NCBI GenBank assembly: GCA_002360945.1
Contig: DERO01000013.1
Location: 1 to 50,960, forward strand
Direction: 5' to 3'
Source: Leclercia adecarboxylata
Lineage (GTDB): Bacteria; Pseudomonadota; Gammaproteobacteria; Enterobacterales; Enterobacteriaceae
Length of the DNA: 50,960 bases
In this document: piece by piece, positions 1-9,195 of the stretch
Numbering within the stretch: the stretch's first letter is position 1
Layout of the letters: every line of letters starts with the position of its first letter
Notes under the pieces: generated by a model
The model's database searches: none
Told to the model about the DNA's origin: nothing
The model's input: only the letters and a program-made list of their open reading frames with translations
Made by a program: the position numbers and the translations under genes

Positions 1-1
1 G

Positions 2-3000
2 GTGATCTACACCGCCACGGCGACCGATAGCGGCGATATCAGCAACGGCGTAACCTTCTCCCTGAAAGCGGGCAGCGACGCGGGGCTGACGATCGACCCG
101 ATCACCGGGGCGGTCACCCTGACCGGCAACCCGGATTTTGAGAGCAAGGCCAGCTACAGCTTCACCGTGGTGGCTACCGATGCGGCGGGCAATGCCAGCG
201 ACCGGACGGTCACTCTGGGCATCAACAACCTCGATGAGCAGGCCCCGAGTTTCACCACCGGCAACATCAGCGACAGCTATGCCAGCGCCACGGTAAGCGT
301 TGCCGAAAATACCGCTGCCAGCACCGCCATCTATACCGCGCAGGCCTTTGATAATGACGCCGCCGACGGTGGCGAGCATGTCACCTATAGCCTGGCTGAC
401 GAGCCTGGCCGCGCAGACGCCCAGTATTTCACTATCGACGCTGCAACGGGTGCGGTCACCTTTAATACCAGCCCCGACTATGAAGGCACCCACGTGCCGC
501 AATACACCTTCAACGTCGTTGCCACTGACGCCGCGGGTCACGCAACCTCGCAGACCGTTACCGTCAATGTCACCGATGTGGACGAAATCGCACCGACTGT
601 CACCCTCGACGGCAGCTCGTCGGGGCCAGTGATGTTAAGCCCGGCGACCTACTCCACTTACCCCAACGGTTTTGACACCACCGCGCTGGGTGACGGCAGC
701 TTCCTGGTGACATGGGCTGGCAACAACAATGGCAGCTACGGGATCTATGCGCAGCGCCTTACCGCTCAGGGTGTGGCGCTGGGTGAACCGGTACAGCTCG
801 CATCAGGTGCGACCAACACGTTCTACAACTGGTCAGACAGTTTTGTCAGCGTGACGGCCATTAATGATGCCGGGGCTTACGCCGTGGCCTGGATCGGCCA
901 GGACGATGGCAGCAACGACACCAGCATCTATACGCAGTTGTTCAACGCTGACGGCATCTCATTATCCGCAGCCGTGAAACTTGATGGTTTCGCTTCTGCG
1001 CAGGACATCGCCCCGCAGATCGCGACGCTGGCCGATGGCGGCTATGTCGTGACCTGGTACATCAGCGGCGGCGATGGCATCTACGTGCAGCGTTTTGACG
1101 ACACCGGCGTTGCAGTGGGCAACACCCTGCCACTGGCTGTGCCTGGCTCTTATAGCAATGCCAGCCCGCAGATCACCGTGCTGGACAACGGCGGCTACGT
1201 GGTGACCTGGCAGGGCTATACCTCCGGCGATTACCACATCTACGTGCAGCAGTTCGACGCTACCGGCACCGGTTACCCCCCGGTGGTGCTGGATGGCACC
1301 ACAGGAAACAGTTCCAGCTACGAAACCCAGCCGCAGATCACGGCGCTGACTGGCGGTGGCTATGTCGTCACCTGGTCGGGCTTCGACTACAACAGCTCGA
1401 ATTACGACAGCAGCACCTGGGTGCAGCAGTTCGATGCCACTGGCACTAAAGTCGGCACCACCGTCGAACTGGAAGGCTTGAGCAACGGCAGTAACGGTGG
1501 CAACTATACCTATCCGTATGTTGCAGCGCTGGCCGACGGTGGCTACGCCATCACCTGGATGGAATACGACACCAGCAACGGCTCCTGGGATTACACTGTC
1601 TATGTGCAGCAGTTCACTGCGGGTGGCAGCAAAGTGGGCGCTGTCGTGCAACTGGATGCACCGCACAACAATACGAGCAATAACTACGACGAAAACCCGC
1701 GCATCACGGCGCTGGGCGATGGCGGCTACGTCGTCACCTGGATGGGTAATAACGGCTCGACCCCGGACATCTATGTGCAGAAATTCAATGCCAGCGGTGT
1801 CGCGGTAGGCGATATCGTGCGTCTGGAAGCGTCCGGCGGCGCGATTGACCAATACCCACAAGTCACCGCCGTCGGTGCAGATGGCGAATACATGGTGACC
1901 TGGTACGCTTTCAGCCCTGCCAGCGGTATTTTTAACTTCCACCTGTATGTGCAGAAATTTAACGCCGACGGCAGCACCTACGAAAACCTCGTCGTGCTGA
2001 ACCATGACGGCCAGGCCACCGTGCAAAGCAGCGAAAGCGGCACCGTCTATCTGGTGAACAACGGCGTTGTGGTCAGTCAGCTCAGCGACATTACCGGCGC
2101 GCCCAGCGACCAATGGGCCAGCACAGCCGTCACCGCCAATACCCCTGCATCGATCTCCGCTGCCAATCTCGCTGACGGCACCTATCATGCCTGGGCTGTC
2201 GATGCGGCAGGCAATTTGTCAGTCATTTCCGGCAGCAGCGTGATAGTGGATAACGTCGTGCCTGTCTTCACCAGCGCGACCACAGCCGCCGACATTACGG
2301 ACAGCACTGCCGCTGGCGACACCGTCTATACCGCTGCCGCCACTGACGCGCATGGCGTCACCTACAGCCTGAACGACACCCTGCACTTCCGCATCAACGC
2401 CAGCACCGGCGTCGTTACGCTGATTTCCAGCCCGGACAAAGCCAGCGGTGCGCAATTTATTGTCACCGCCACCGATGCGGCCGGCAATCAGACCACGCAG
2501 ACCGTCACCTACAACGTTGTCGATACCACGCCGCCAGGCGTAACGCTCCTCAGCGACCTGGATGGTGTGGAGAACAACGGTCAGACTGTCACCGTGCAGA
2601 GCTCCGAGGCGGGCACGGTATACCTGGTCAGCGACAGCGTGACGGTGACGGATCTGAACAGCCTCATCAATGCTGCCGACAACCTGGTGAACAGCGTTGC
2701 CGTCGCGGCCAACGCTGGCACCGTGCTGGCGCTGTCCGGTCTGGCCGAAGGGACTTACCACGCTTACGCTGTAGACGCGTCCGGCAATGTTTCTGCTATC
2801 TCCGGCAGCAGCGTGATCCTGGACAACACTGCACCTGTTATTGCAGGCGGTGCGACTGCTACCGGTTCCGCCATTACCAGCGGCGCAGCGGCTGGCACCC
2901 CGGTGTACGACGCCAACGCCAGCGATGCCCACGCCATCACCTACAGCCTGGACCAGGACAGCCTCGCCTGGTTCGACATCAACGCCACCACCGGTGTCGT

Positions 3001-5680
3001 CACGCTGAACAGCGCCGCCGTCGCCGGCAGCTATAACCTGGTCGTTACCGCCACCGATGCGGCGGGCAACCACAGCAGCCAGACCGTTACCGTTGAGGTA
3101 GCGCCCGGCAGCAACCTTGATGGTAGCCAGATGGTCTCGGGCAGCACCTCCGACACCGCCACTGAGATGACCGTCAACGTCGGTCTGGAGAAACTGAGTA
3201 ACGGCTACACGGTCGTCGAGTACATGCGGCAGACCGGCGGTGACAATCTCACCTGGGATCCGACCGGCGCGCTGTACGATGGCGTCGTCAGGGTGCTGGA
3301 CGCGGGCAACAACGTCGTCAAGACCCTGGATATCAGCATTCCCACTGGCTACACCATGCTGGATACGCAGATCAAGGCGCTGGCCAACGGCGGCTTCGTT
3401 GTGGCCTGGTCGCAGGTGGATACCCTTAACTGGAATGACTACAGCGTCCACTACGCGATCTACGACAACAGCGGCAACCTGCAATCCAGCGACACGCTGG
3501 CGTCCCCTGGCTCCGGCGTCACCATTGCCGCGCAGAGCAGTGCGAATGGCGGTGATTTCGCGATCGCCTACCAGACGATGGGCCCAGGTACCGACCAGCA
3601 GGAAGCCATCTCTGTCTTCCACTACAACGGCAGCGGATCCAGCTTCACACCGGGCACGCAGACCCTGATTGGCGGCAACAACGCGAGCCAAAACTTCGGC
3701 GGCGTCGCCAGCCCGGCAGTCCAGTTGCTGAAATTCCAGCTGTCGCCAGGTGTGCTGACGGCACTGAGCGATGGCAGCTATGTCCTGGCCTCCGAGGTCT
3801 ATGACTGGATAGGCACGCCGGGTCAGGTGGCGACCAGCACGCCTATCGGTGCCTTCATCTTCAAGCTCGACGACACCGGCTCGCTGGTCAATTTCGACAA
3901 CGGCACCACCTGGCAGCGCGTTAACTGGAATGACGAACAAAATTCACCGACCAACGTCATTGCTTTCGACGGCGGTTTTGCCGTCTTCAGCCAGGAATAC
4001 CGCTCCGCGACCTGGGAGGTCACGCTCTACAACAACAACGGTACGCTGATCACCACTAACGTCCAGAGCAACACCGTTTATGGCATGGGGACCCAGAGCT
4101 ATCACGCCGTGGACGTTGGCGCGATGGACAAAACGCTCCATGACGAGTTGGCGTGGATCAGCAATGGCTCTGTGGCGGCATCGGCCACGGCCTACGACAA
4201 CGGCACGGACCTGGTATTTGTGTTCCCTGACGGTAACGGTGGCTTGAGCCAGGTCACCATATCCAAAACCACCGGCGAGTTGACCAGTGACGTGACCGAC
4301 AGCGGTATCACGGTGCCTCAGGGCGGGCAGTTATATAACCCGCGGATCGTCTCCGATGGCGCGGGCGGCTATGACATCACCTATTCTGTGCTGTTTGATG
4401 CCGACACCAGCGATGGCGGCAAGAGCGGCTACGCAGTCGGTGGTATCTACCAGATTGGCCTGAATGCCGGTCCTGCTCCTGTGGCACCGACAGTGACCGA
4501 TGCCCACATCGCCATCACTTCCATGCCTGGTGGCGCAGACGGCAGTACCTACAAGGTCGGCGACACCGTTACCGCCGTGTGGGACAACTCGGCCAGCGGC
4601 GACGCCAATACCGGCACCGTGACCAGCGTCACCATGGATTTCAGCCAGTTTGGTGCCAGCACGCCAGCAACGGCCTGGGACGATGGCACTCATGGCGATG
4701 CAATCGCGGGTGATGGTAAATATACGGCGCAATACAGTATCGCCGCTGGCGCCATTGATCACGTAAACGGGCGTAACGTCGCCGTCACGGTCACTACGGC
4801 GAACCATGCCACGGCCACTGCGGCGGACAGCACCGGTCTGACGGTAGACAACACTACGCCTGTGCTAACCAGCAGCACGCCGCAGGACAACGGCGGTAGC
4901 GTTGCCACGGGCGCTAACCTCACGCTGACTTTCAGCGAAGATGTGCTGGCCGGCAGCGGCCATATCACCCTCGTCAACGAGAGCAACAGCAGTCAGAACA
5001 AGGTCATCGATATCACCGACAGTTCGCAAATCAGCATCAGCGGCAACACGGTGACAATCGACCCGACAACGGACCTGGCGGCAGGCGCAAACTACCACGT
5101 CCAGATCGACAGCACCGCGCTGCACGACACGGCGGGCAATGACTATGCCGGGATCAGCACCTCGACGGGGCTGAATTTCACGACCGTTTCCGCCGGGATG
5201 GGGGATCCGTCCATCGTGGTATTCGACCTGACGACGGGGCAAAGCTCCGATCACAACGGGCGCGTATTCGATGCCAATACCGCGTACACCATCTATATCC
5301 AGGTCAACAGCACTTACAGCTCGCTGGCTGGGCTGGATAGCAACGAGATGTGGTCGGGGGCGCAGAATCTGGGCCTGGACGACAAGATTGTGCTGGTGGG
5401 CACGGGCAGCGATGTTCGGGGACAGTATGGCGACCCAGTGATGGATATGCATCACGGTGGGAATGCCGTTAACTGGCTGGCGGGTTTCTCTATGACGTTT
5501 TCTTCTTATAACGTCGCCGGCGTTGACGCAAACGGCCAATTCACTCGTGGTGGTGGTAACGTTGATCTCTGGAACGGCAACTGGACCGTAAACCCGAATG
5601 GGGACAATACGTTTGCTCAGGCCTATCTGCCGGCGATGCCTGCAGGCATCCTTACCTCGCAAGGGCTGGCGATGCCATGA
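2..5680 (+). CDS. Giant multidomain surface protein / adhesin, 3' part only
   Basis: The frame is open from the window edge, so the true start lies upstream; 1892 codons are visible. In order (residues counted from the window start): two cadherin-like domains (about 1-200, with TDAAGNAS/TDAAGHAT edges); eight repeats of about 45-60 residues of the form 'ALxDGGYVVTW...IYVQxFDxxG' (about 208-665), which look like beta-propeller blades; alternating Ig-like ('VQSSEAGTVYLV') and cadherin-like domains (about 667-1030); a second, diverged GG-Y/F-V-W region (about 1040-1490); and an SbsA-type Ig domain (about 1614-1725, 'TFSEDVLAGSGHI'). The last 160 residues form an unfamiliar C-terminal domain. This is the architecture of secreted bacterial adhesins or biofilm proteins. 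I see no RTX nonapeptides and no beta-barrel, so the export route is unknown; type I secretion is the default guess. The stop overlaps the start of the next gene (ATGA), so the two are translationally coupled. Confidence 0.85.
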   Translation: MIYTATATDSGDISNGVTFSLKAGSDAGLTIDPITGAVTLTGNPDFESKASYSFTVVATDAAGNASDRTVTLGINNLDEQAPSFTTGNISDSYASATVSVAENTAASTAIYTAQAFDNDAADGGEHVTYSLADEPGRADAQYFTIDAATGAVTFNTSPDYEGTHVPQYTFNVVATDAAGHATSQTVTVNVTDVDEIAPTVTLDGSSSGPVMLSPATYSTYPNGFDTTALGDGSFLVTWAGNNNGSYGIYAQRLTAQGVALGEPVQLASGATNTFYNWSDSFVSVTAINDAGAYAVAWIGQDDGSNDTSIYTQLFNADGISLSAAVKLDGFASAQDIAPQIATLADGGYVVTWYISGGDGIYVQRFDDTGVAVGNTLPLAVPGSYSNASPQITVLDNGGYVVTWQGYTSGDYHIYVQQFDATGTGYPPVVLDGTTGNSSSYETQPQITALTGGGYVVTWSGFDYNSSNYDSSTWVQQFDATGTKVGTTVELEGLSNGSNGGNYTYPYVAALADGGYAITWMEYDTSNGSWDYTVYVQQFTAGGSKVGAVVQLDAPHNNTSNNYDENPRITALGDGGYVVTWMGNNGSTPDIYVQKFNASGVAVGDIVRLEASGGAIDQYPQVTAVGADGEYMVTWYAFSPASGIFNFHLYVQKFNADGSTYENLVVLNHDGQATVQSSESGTVYLVNNGVVVSQLSDITGAPSDQWASTAVTANTPASISAANLADGTYHAWAVDAAGNLSVISGSSVIVDNVVPVFTSATTAADITDSTAAGDTVYTAAATDAHGVTYSLNDTLHFRINASTGVVTLISSPDKASGAQFIVTATDAAGNQTTQTVTYNVVDTTPPGVTLLSDLDGVENNGQTVTVQSSEAGTVYLVSDSVTVTDLNSLINAADNLVNSVAVAANAGTVLALSGLAEGTYHAYAVDASGNVSAISGSSVILDNTAPVIAGGATATGSAITSGAAAGTPVYDANASDAHAITYSLDQDSLAWFDINATTGVVTLNSAAVAGSYNLVVTATDAAGNHSSQTVTVEVAPGSNLDGSQMVSGSTSDTATEMTVNVGLEKLSNGYTVVEYMRQTGGDNLTWDPTGALYDGVVRVLDAGNNVVKTLDISIPTGYTMLDTQIKALANGGFVVAWSQVDTLNWNDYSVHYAIYDNSGNLQSSDTLASPGSGVTIAAQSSANGGDFAIAYQTMGPGTDQQEAISVFHYNGSGSSFTPGTQTLIGGNNASQNFGGVASPAVQLLKFQLSPGVLTALSDGSYVLASEVYDWIGTPGQVATSTPIGAFIFKLDDTGSLVNFDNGTTWQRVNWNDEQNSPTNVIAFDGGFAVFSQEYRSATWEVTLYNNNGTLITTNVQSNTVYGMGTQSYHAVDVGAMDKTLHDELAWISNGSVAASATAYDNGTDLVFVFPDGNGGLSQVTISKTTGELTSDVTDSGITVPQGGQLYNPRIVSDGAGGYDITYSVLFDADTSDGGKSGYAVGGIYQIGLNAGPAPVAPTVTDAHIAITSMPGGADGSTYKVGDTVTAVWDNSASGDANTGTVTSVTMDFSQFGASTPATAWDDGTHGDAIAGDGKYTAQYSIAAGAIDHVNGRNVAVTVTTANHATATAADSTGLTVDNTTPVLTSSTPQDNGGSVATGANLTLTFSEDVLAGSGHITLVNESNSSQNKVIDITDSSQISISGNTVTIDPTTDLAAGANYHVQIDSTALHDTAGNDYAGISTSTGLNFTTVSAGMGDPSIVVFDLTTGQSSDHNGRVFDANTAYTIYIQVNSTYSSLAGLDSNEMWSGAQNLGLDDKIVLVGTGSDVRGQYGDPVMDMHHGGNAVNWLAGFSMTFSSYNVAGVDANGQFTRGGGNVDLWNGNWTVNPNGDNTFAQAYLPAMPAGILTSQGLAMP

Positions 5681-8367
5681 CAGGTTCTCTGATGTTGCTA
5701 CGCCGTCTGGTGGAAATGCAGCAGTTCGACGCGCTGCAAGAGGCCTGTTATAGCCTGCCGGTGATTTCACCGGCAGAGCAGGTGCTGCTGGCCCTGGCTC
5801 AGACCTATCTGGGCCAGCCAGAGGCGGCCCGCCAGGCGCTGATGGTGTTGGACCCGGCGGCACTTGAGGTCGACGTTCGCGTCGACCTGGCCGCCGTACA
5901 CCTGCTTCTTGGGGAATTTGACGCGGCGCAGGCGCTGCTGGAAGCCACCCGCACAGCGGCACCAGACTACCCGCTTTTGCTGGCGCGTCTGGCTGCCTGT
6001 TATGTGGAGCATCAACGGCGGGAGGAGGCTATCTCCCTGTATGAATGCAGTCTGCGCCTGCAACCCGCTATCGCCGTTTATCAGCAACTGCTGCGTCTCT
6101 ACCTGCAACGAGCGGACTTGCCGCAGGCTGAAGAGACGCTGGCCGCCGCCGACCTCTTCTGGGCAGGCGAGCGGGAACTCTGGCCCGCACGGCAGGCGGC
6201 CCTGCACGACCAGCAGTTGCGCGGCCTGCGCCTGGAACTGTGGCTGGCCCGTGACGACTTCGCCAGCGCTGATGCCTGGCTGGATTTACGTCATGCTGAA
6301 CTGGCTGAGGAGGATTACTGCGGCCTGCTGACCGGTTATGCACAGCGTCTGGCCGAGCGTGGACGCCATGCCCATGCTGAAGATGCGCTGCGCCGTGGTC
6401 TGAGGCATTATCCGGAACAGACGAACCTGTACCAACAGCACGCTGAACTGGCGGAGTTACAGGGACGCCTGCCTCAGGCCATGACGTTGCTGCACCGTGC
6501 CATCCATCTGGCCGGGCAACAGCAAAAAATGACGCTTCCTTTGCGCCTGAAGCTGGCCAGTGTCGCCACTCAGGGCTATCCGGCGCTGGCACGTCAGATG
6601 GCCGAACAGGCCCTCGAGGAGGCTGGGGCGCTGAGGCCATCACCTGATATTAACGCCACGCAGATCGGCCAGTGGCTCGCGCAGGTGCAGGTGGCACTCG
6701 CCGGGGTGGATGCCCAGGAGCAAAACTACACCGGCGCGGAGGCGCGATACGTCGCGGTACTGCAAGCGCATCCACGCCTGGTCCTCGCCCTGCAGGGGCT
6801 GGGGCAGTTGTATATGCAACTGGGGCGCATCGACGAGGCGGTCGCCTTGTTCGAGCAGGTTCTGGCTGTCGACCCGGCACGCGGTCATGCGGCACTGATC
6901 AACGCCCGGCGTTTTCCGCAGGACGAAGAGACGCTGATTCGCCTGGAAACCCTGGCACGAAAGCCGGGCTTGTCCGGCCCGGTGCAGCCTGGATTGCTGC
7001 TGCAACTGGCTGCGGCCTGGGAAAAGCGCAAGGACTATGCCAGGGCCTTCACCCTGGCCAACGAGGCCAATGCGGCCAGCCGCGCACTTTTAAGCTATGA
7101 CCCGGTTGCACACCGGCAAAGCAGCGCGCGTATCCGTCACGCTTTCAGCCGTTCGCTTTACGAACACCGACGCGGCATCGGCAACGACTCAACGCTGCCC
7201 GTGTTCGTACTGGGTATGCCGCGTTCCGGTACCACGCTGGTCGAACAGATCCTGGCGGGACACAGCCAAATCCACGGCGCGGGCGAGCTTGGGGTGATCC
7301 CCAGTACCATCGCCCGGCTGGAACGCTGGGAACGTCATACGGGCTCAGGACGTCATTACCCGGACTGTGTGGACGATCTGTCGGCCGATGTCGTGGCGGG
7401 TATCACTGCCAGCCTGCTTAAGGAACTGCGGGAAACGGTGCCAGAAAACGCGGCTGAGATCCGGCATGTGGTGGATAAGCTGCCACACAATTTCGAGAAC
7501 ATTGGTCTTATCAAGCTGCTGTTCCCGAACGCACGGATAATCTCAGTGCGACGCGACCCACGCGATATCGCTATCTCTAATTACTTCACCGACTACACGG
7601 CAAAGCACGGCGGCATGGGCTTCGCCTATGACCTGCGGTGGATTGGTGAACAGCTGGCTGACCACAACCTCATGATGCACCACTGGAACCAGGTATTCCC
7701 TGGCGACATTCTCGAGGTGCGCTATGAGGACGTGGTATCTGATCCGGAGCGAGAGGCGCGTCGTATGCTGGATTATCTGGACGTGCAATGGGAGCCGCAG
7801 GTGCTCGACACGACGGAACTGGACAGGCCGGTTAAGACCGCCAGCGTGTGGCAGGTGCGACAGCCTATCTATCAGACGGCGCGCGAACGCTGGCGGCGTT
7901 ATGCGGACTTTCTGACGCCGCTGATCGCCGGGACTAACGCGAAGATCGTGCATGAGCCTGTTGAGATGGTGAGCCTGCCAGTACCCGGCATGCAGACTGA
8001 TGGCATCGCGCATTATCGTCAGGGGAAGCTTGATGAAGCCGAAATGCTCTTCAGGCGCCTGCTGCATCACGTGCCCGAACATGCTACTGCGCATTTCATG
8101 GTGGGCCTGATTTGCGTTTGTAAAGGGCACCTGGCGGATGGCATTGCGCACATGGAAAAGGGACACCAGGCCTGCCCGTGGAATGCCAACTGGCGACGCG
8201 ATCTGGCGCAGGCGTACGAATTAGCGGAGCAACCGGAAAAAGCGCAGATGTTAAGGGGGCGTCAAGTCGGTACGGATGACAGAGTGGTGAGCGCAATGGA
8301 TAGTGACCAGGCTGATGCACTTCCTCTGGGCTATTCCATTCGCACCTCCGCGACGGCACCATTTTAA
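5677..8367 (+). CDS. TPR protein with embedded sulfotransferase domain
   Basis: This 896-residue protein begins with about 450 residues of TPR-like helical repeats (for example 'ALQGLGQLYMQLGRIDEAVALFEQVL'-type spacing around 370-400). A sulfotransferase domain follows. Its 5'-phosphosulfate (PAPS) loop 'VLGMPRSGTTLVEQILAGHS' is at about 511-530, and the 3'-phosphate motif 'SVRRDPRDIAISNYF' at about 622-636. More TPRs follow at about 770-870. The P-loop wording (PRSGTTL) resembles tyrosylprotein sulfotransferases and bacterial TPR-sulfotransferases more than small-molecule enzymes. The start overlaps the adhesin stop by four bases. There is no signal peptide, so it is probably cytoplasmic, and the TPRs are likely to bind a protein substrate. 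By context the adhesin is the obvious substrate candidate; that is inference. The domain call is firm, the substrate is not. Confidence 0.88.
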   Translation: MTGSLMLLRRLVEMQQFDALQEACYSLPVISPAEQVLLALAQTYLGQPEAARQALMVLDPAALEVDVRVDLAAVHLLLGEFDAAQALLEATRTAAPDYPLLLARLAACYVEHQRREEAISLYECSLRLQPAIAVYQQLLRLYLQRADLPQAEETLAAADLFWAGERELWPARQAALHDQQLRGLRLELWLARDDFASADAWLDLRHAELAEEDYCGLLTGYAQRLAERGRHAHAEDALRRGLRHYPEQTNLYQQHAELAELQGRLPQAMTLLHRAIHLAGQQQKMTLPLRLKLASVATQGYPALARQMAEQALEEAGALRPSPDINATQIGQWLAQVQVALAGVDAQEQNYTGAEARYVAVLQAHPRLVLALQGLGQLYMQLGRIDEAVALFEQVLAVDPARGHAALINARRFPQDEETLIRLETLARKPGLSGPVQPGLLLQLAAAWEKRKDYARAFTLANEANAASRALLSYDPVAHRQSSARIRHAFSRSLYEHRRGIGNDSTLPVFVLGMPRSGTTLVEQILAGHSQIHGAGELGVIPSTIARLERWERHTGSGRHYPDCVDDLSADVVAGITASLLKELRETVPENAAEIRHVVDKLPHNFENIGLIKLLFPNARIISVRRDPRDIAISNYFTDYTAKHGGMGFAYDLRWIGEQLADHNLMMHHWNQVFPGDILEVRYEDVVSDPEREARRMLDYLDVQWEPQVLDTTELDRPVKTASVWQVRQPIYQTARERWRRYADFLTPLIAGTNAKIVHEPVEMVSLPVPGMQTDGIAHYRQGKLDEAEMLFRRLLHHVPEHATAHFMVGLICVCKGHLADGIAHMEKGHQACPWNANWRRDLAQAYELAEQPEKAQMLRGRQVGTDDRVVSAMDSDQADALPLGYSIRTSATAPF

Positions 8368-9195
8368 TTAATATCGCCATTAGCGGGCAGGGAGGCCCGC
8401 AAATGTCTGAACGGGCCATACACGTTGGCGGTATCAATCAGGCGATAACCGCTGTTGTTCTTATCGTTCCAGGCTCCGGGGCAACCGATCGGGATGGAAA
8501 CAACCCGCCTGGTGTGAGTGCATCGCCTTACCGACTTCTTGCTTGCCTCGGCTCAGGAAGAGGATGTGCCGCAACGCCGTCACTCTATGACGCCGAATCA
8601 CTGAAAAAAAGAGTTAGCCCTGAATTACATAAGGTTACTTGAGGCTTTGCGAGGCGCTTTCCAGAAAAATTTTTGGAGAGCCCAGATAAATTAAAGTTAT
8701 CAGACTGGCTTACATATTCTTACCCCTGGCTAATCACCGTTGATTATCAACAGAAACGTCATGCTCTTCATTACCAGTAAGGGTTGCATATTTATTATGG
8801 TGAACTACAAAGTAGCTTGACCAAGCTTCAAAAATAACAATAGTAATATTATATTATTTACTTTAAAGAATCCCACATTTGGATTATATCAAAATATTTA
8901 AATTGCACTTAAATAAAAACGAAGGGAGCAGGGTTGGATTGTGTTTTATCATCTTGACATGGTTGGGATAAACAATGTTAGTGATAAGATTATTGTAACT
9001 ATTTCATTTATCAATTATTAATGGGATATAAGATGTGTTTTTTTTGAGATATGCAGAATTTTATGTTACTTGGGTAAAAATTTTTTATTGCTTGATAAAA
9101 CATCATCTCCACAGTCAATGCTTCACGTCAAGTACAGATGTTGAAAGCATCTGTATTTACCAAATGTAATTGAATTACCTAAGGTTGGTGTAAAC
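8368..9195. other. 828-bp gap without a clear gene, turning AT-rich
   Basis: The first 270 bp have the composition of coding DNA but hold no convincing gene. On the minus strand one frame (8364-8552, no start codon seen) reads like a C-terminal fragment, including 'SGYRLIDTANVYGPF' before its stop; it may be a gene remnant. A plus-strand frame at 8403-8642 has an ATG but an unfamiliar product. A short GC hairpin (8383-8400) has no T-tract. From about 8645 to 9195 the DNA is strongly AT-rich, with stops in all frames. It probably holds the promoter region of the SLATT-like gene, but I could not pick a convincing promoter. Confidence 0.5.

Noticed and set aside
962..3940. Long open frames on the minus strand opposite the adhesin (408 and 573 codons)
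   Set aside because: They are shadows of a GC-rich repetitive gene: no recognisable domains, biased composition and no ribosome sites, while the plus strand has clear repeated domains.
2..5680. RTX toxin/haemolysin assignment for the giant protein
   Set aside because: No GGxGxDxxx nonapeptide repeats are seen in the visible 1892 residues.
8383..8400. GCGGGC-AGGGAG-GCCCGC hairpin after the sulfotransferase as a terminator
   Set aside because: No T-tract follows on either strand and the loop is itself purine-rich.
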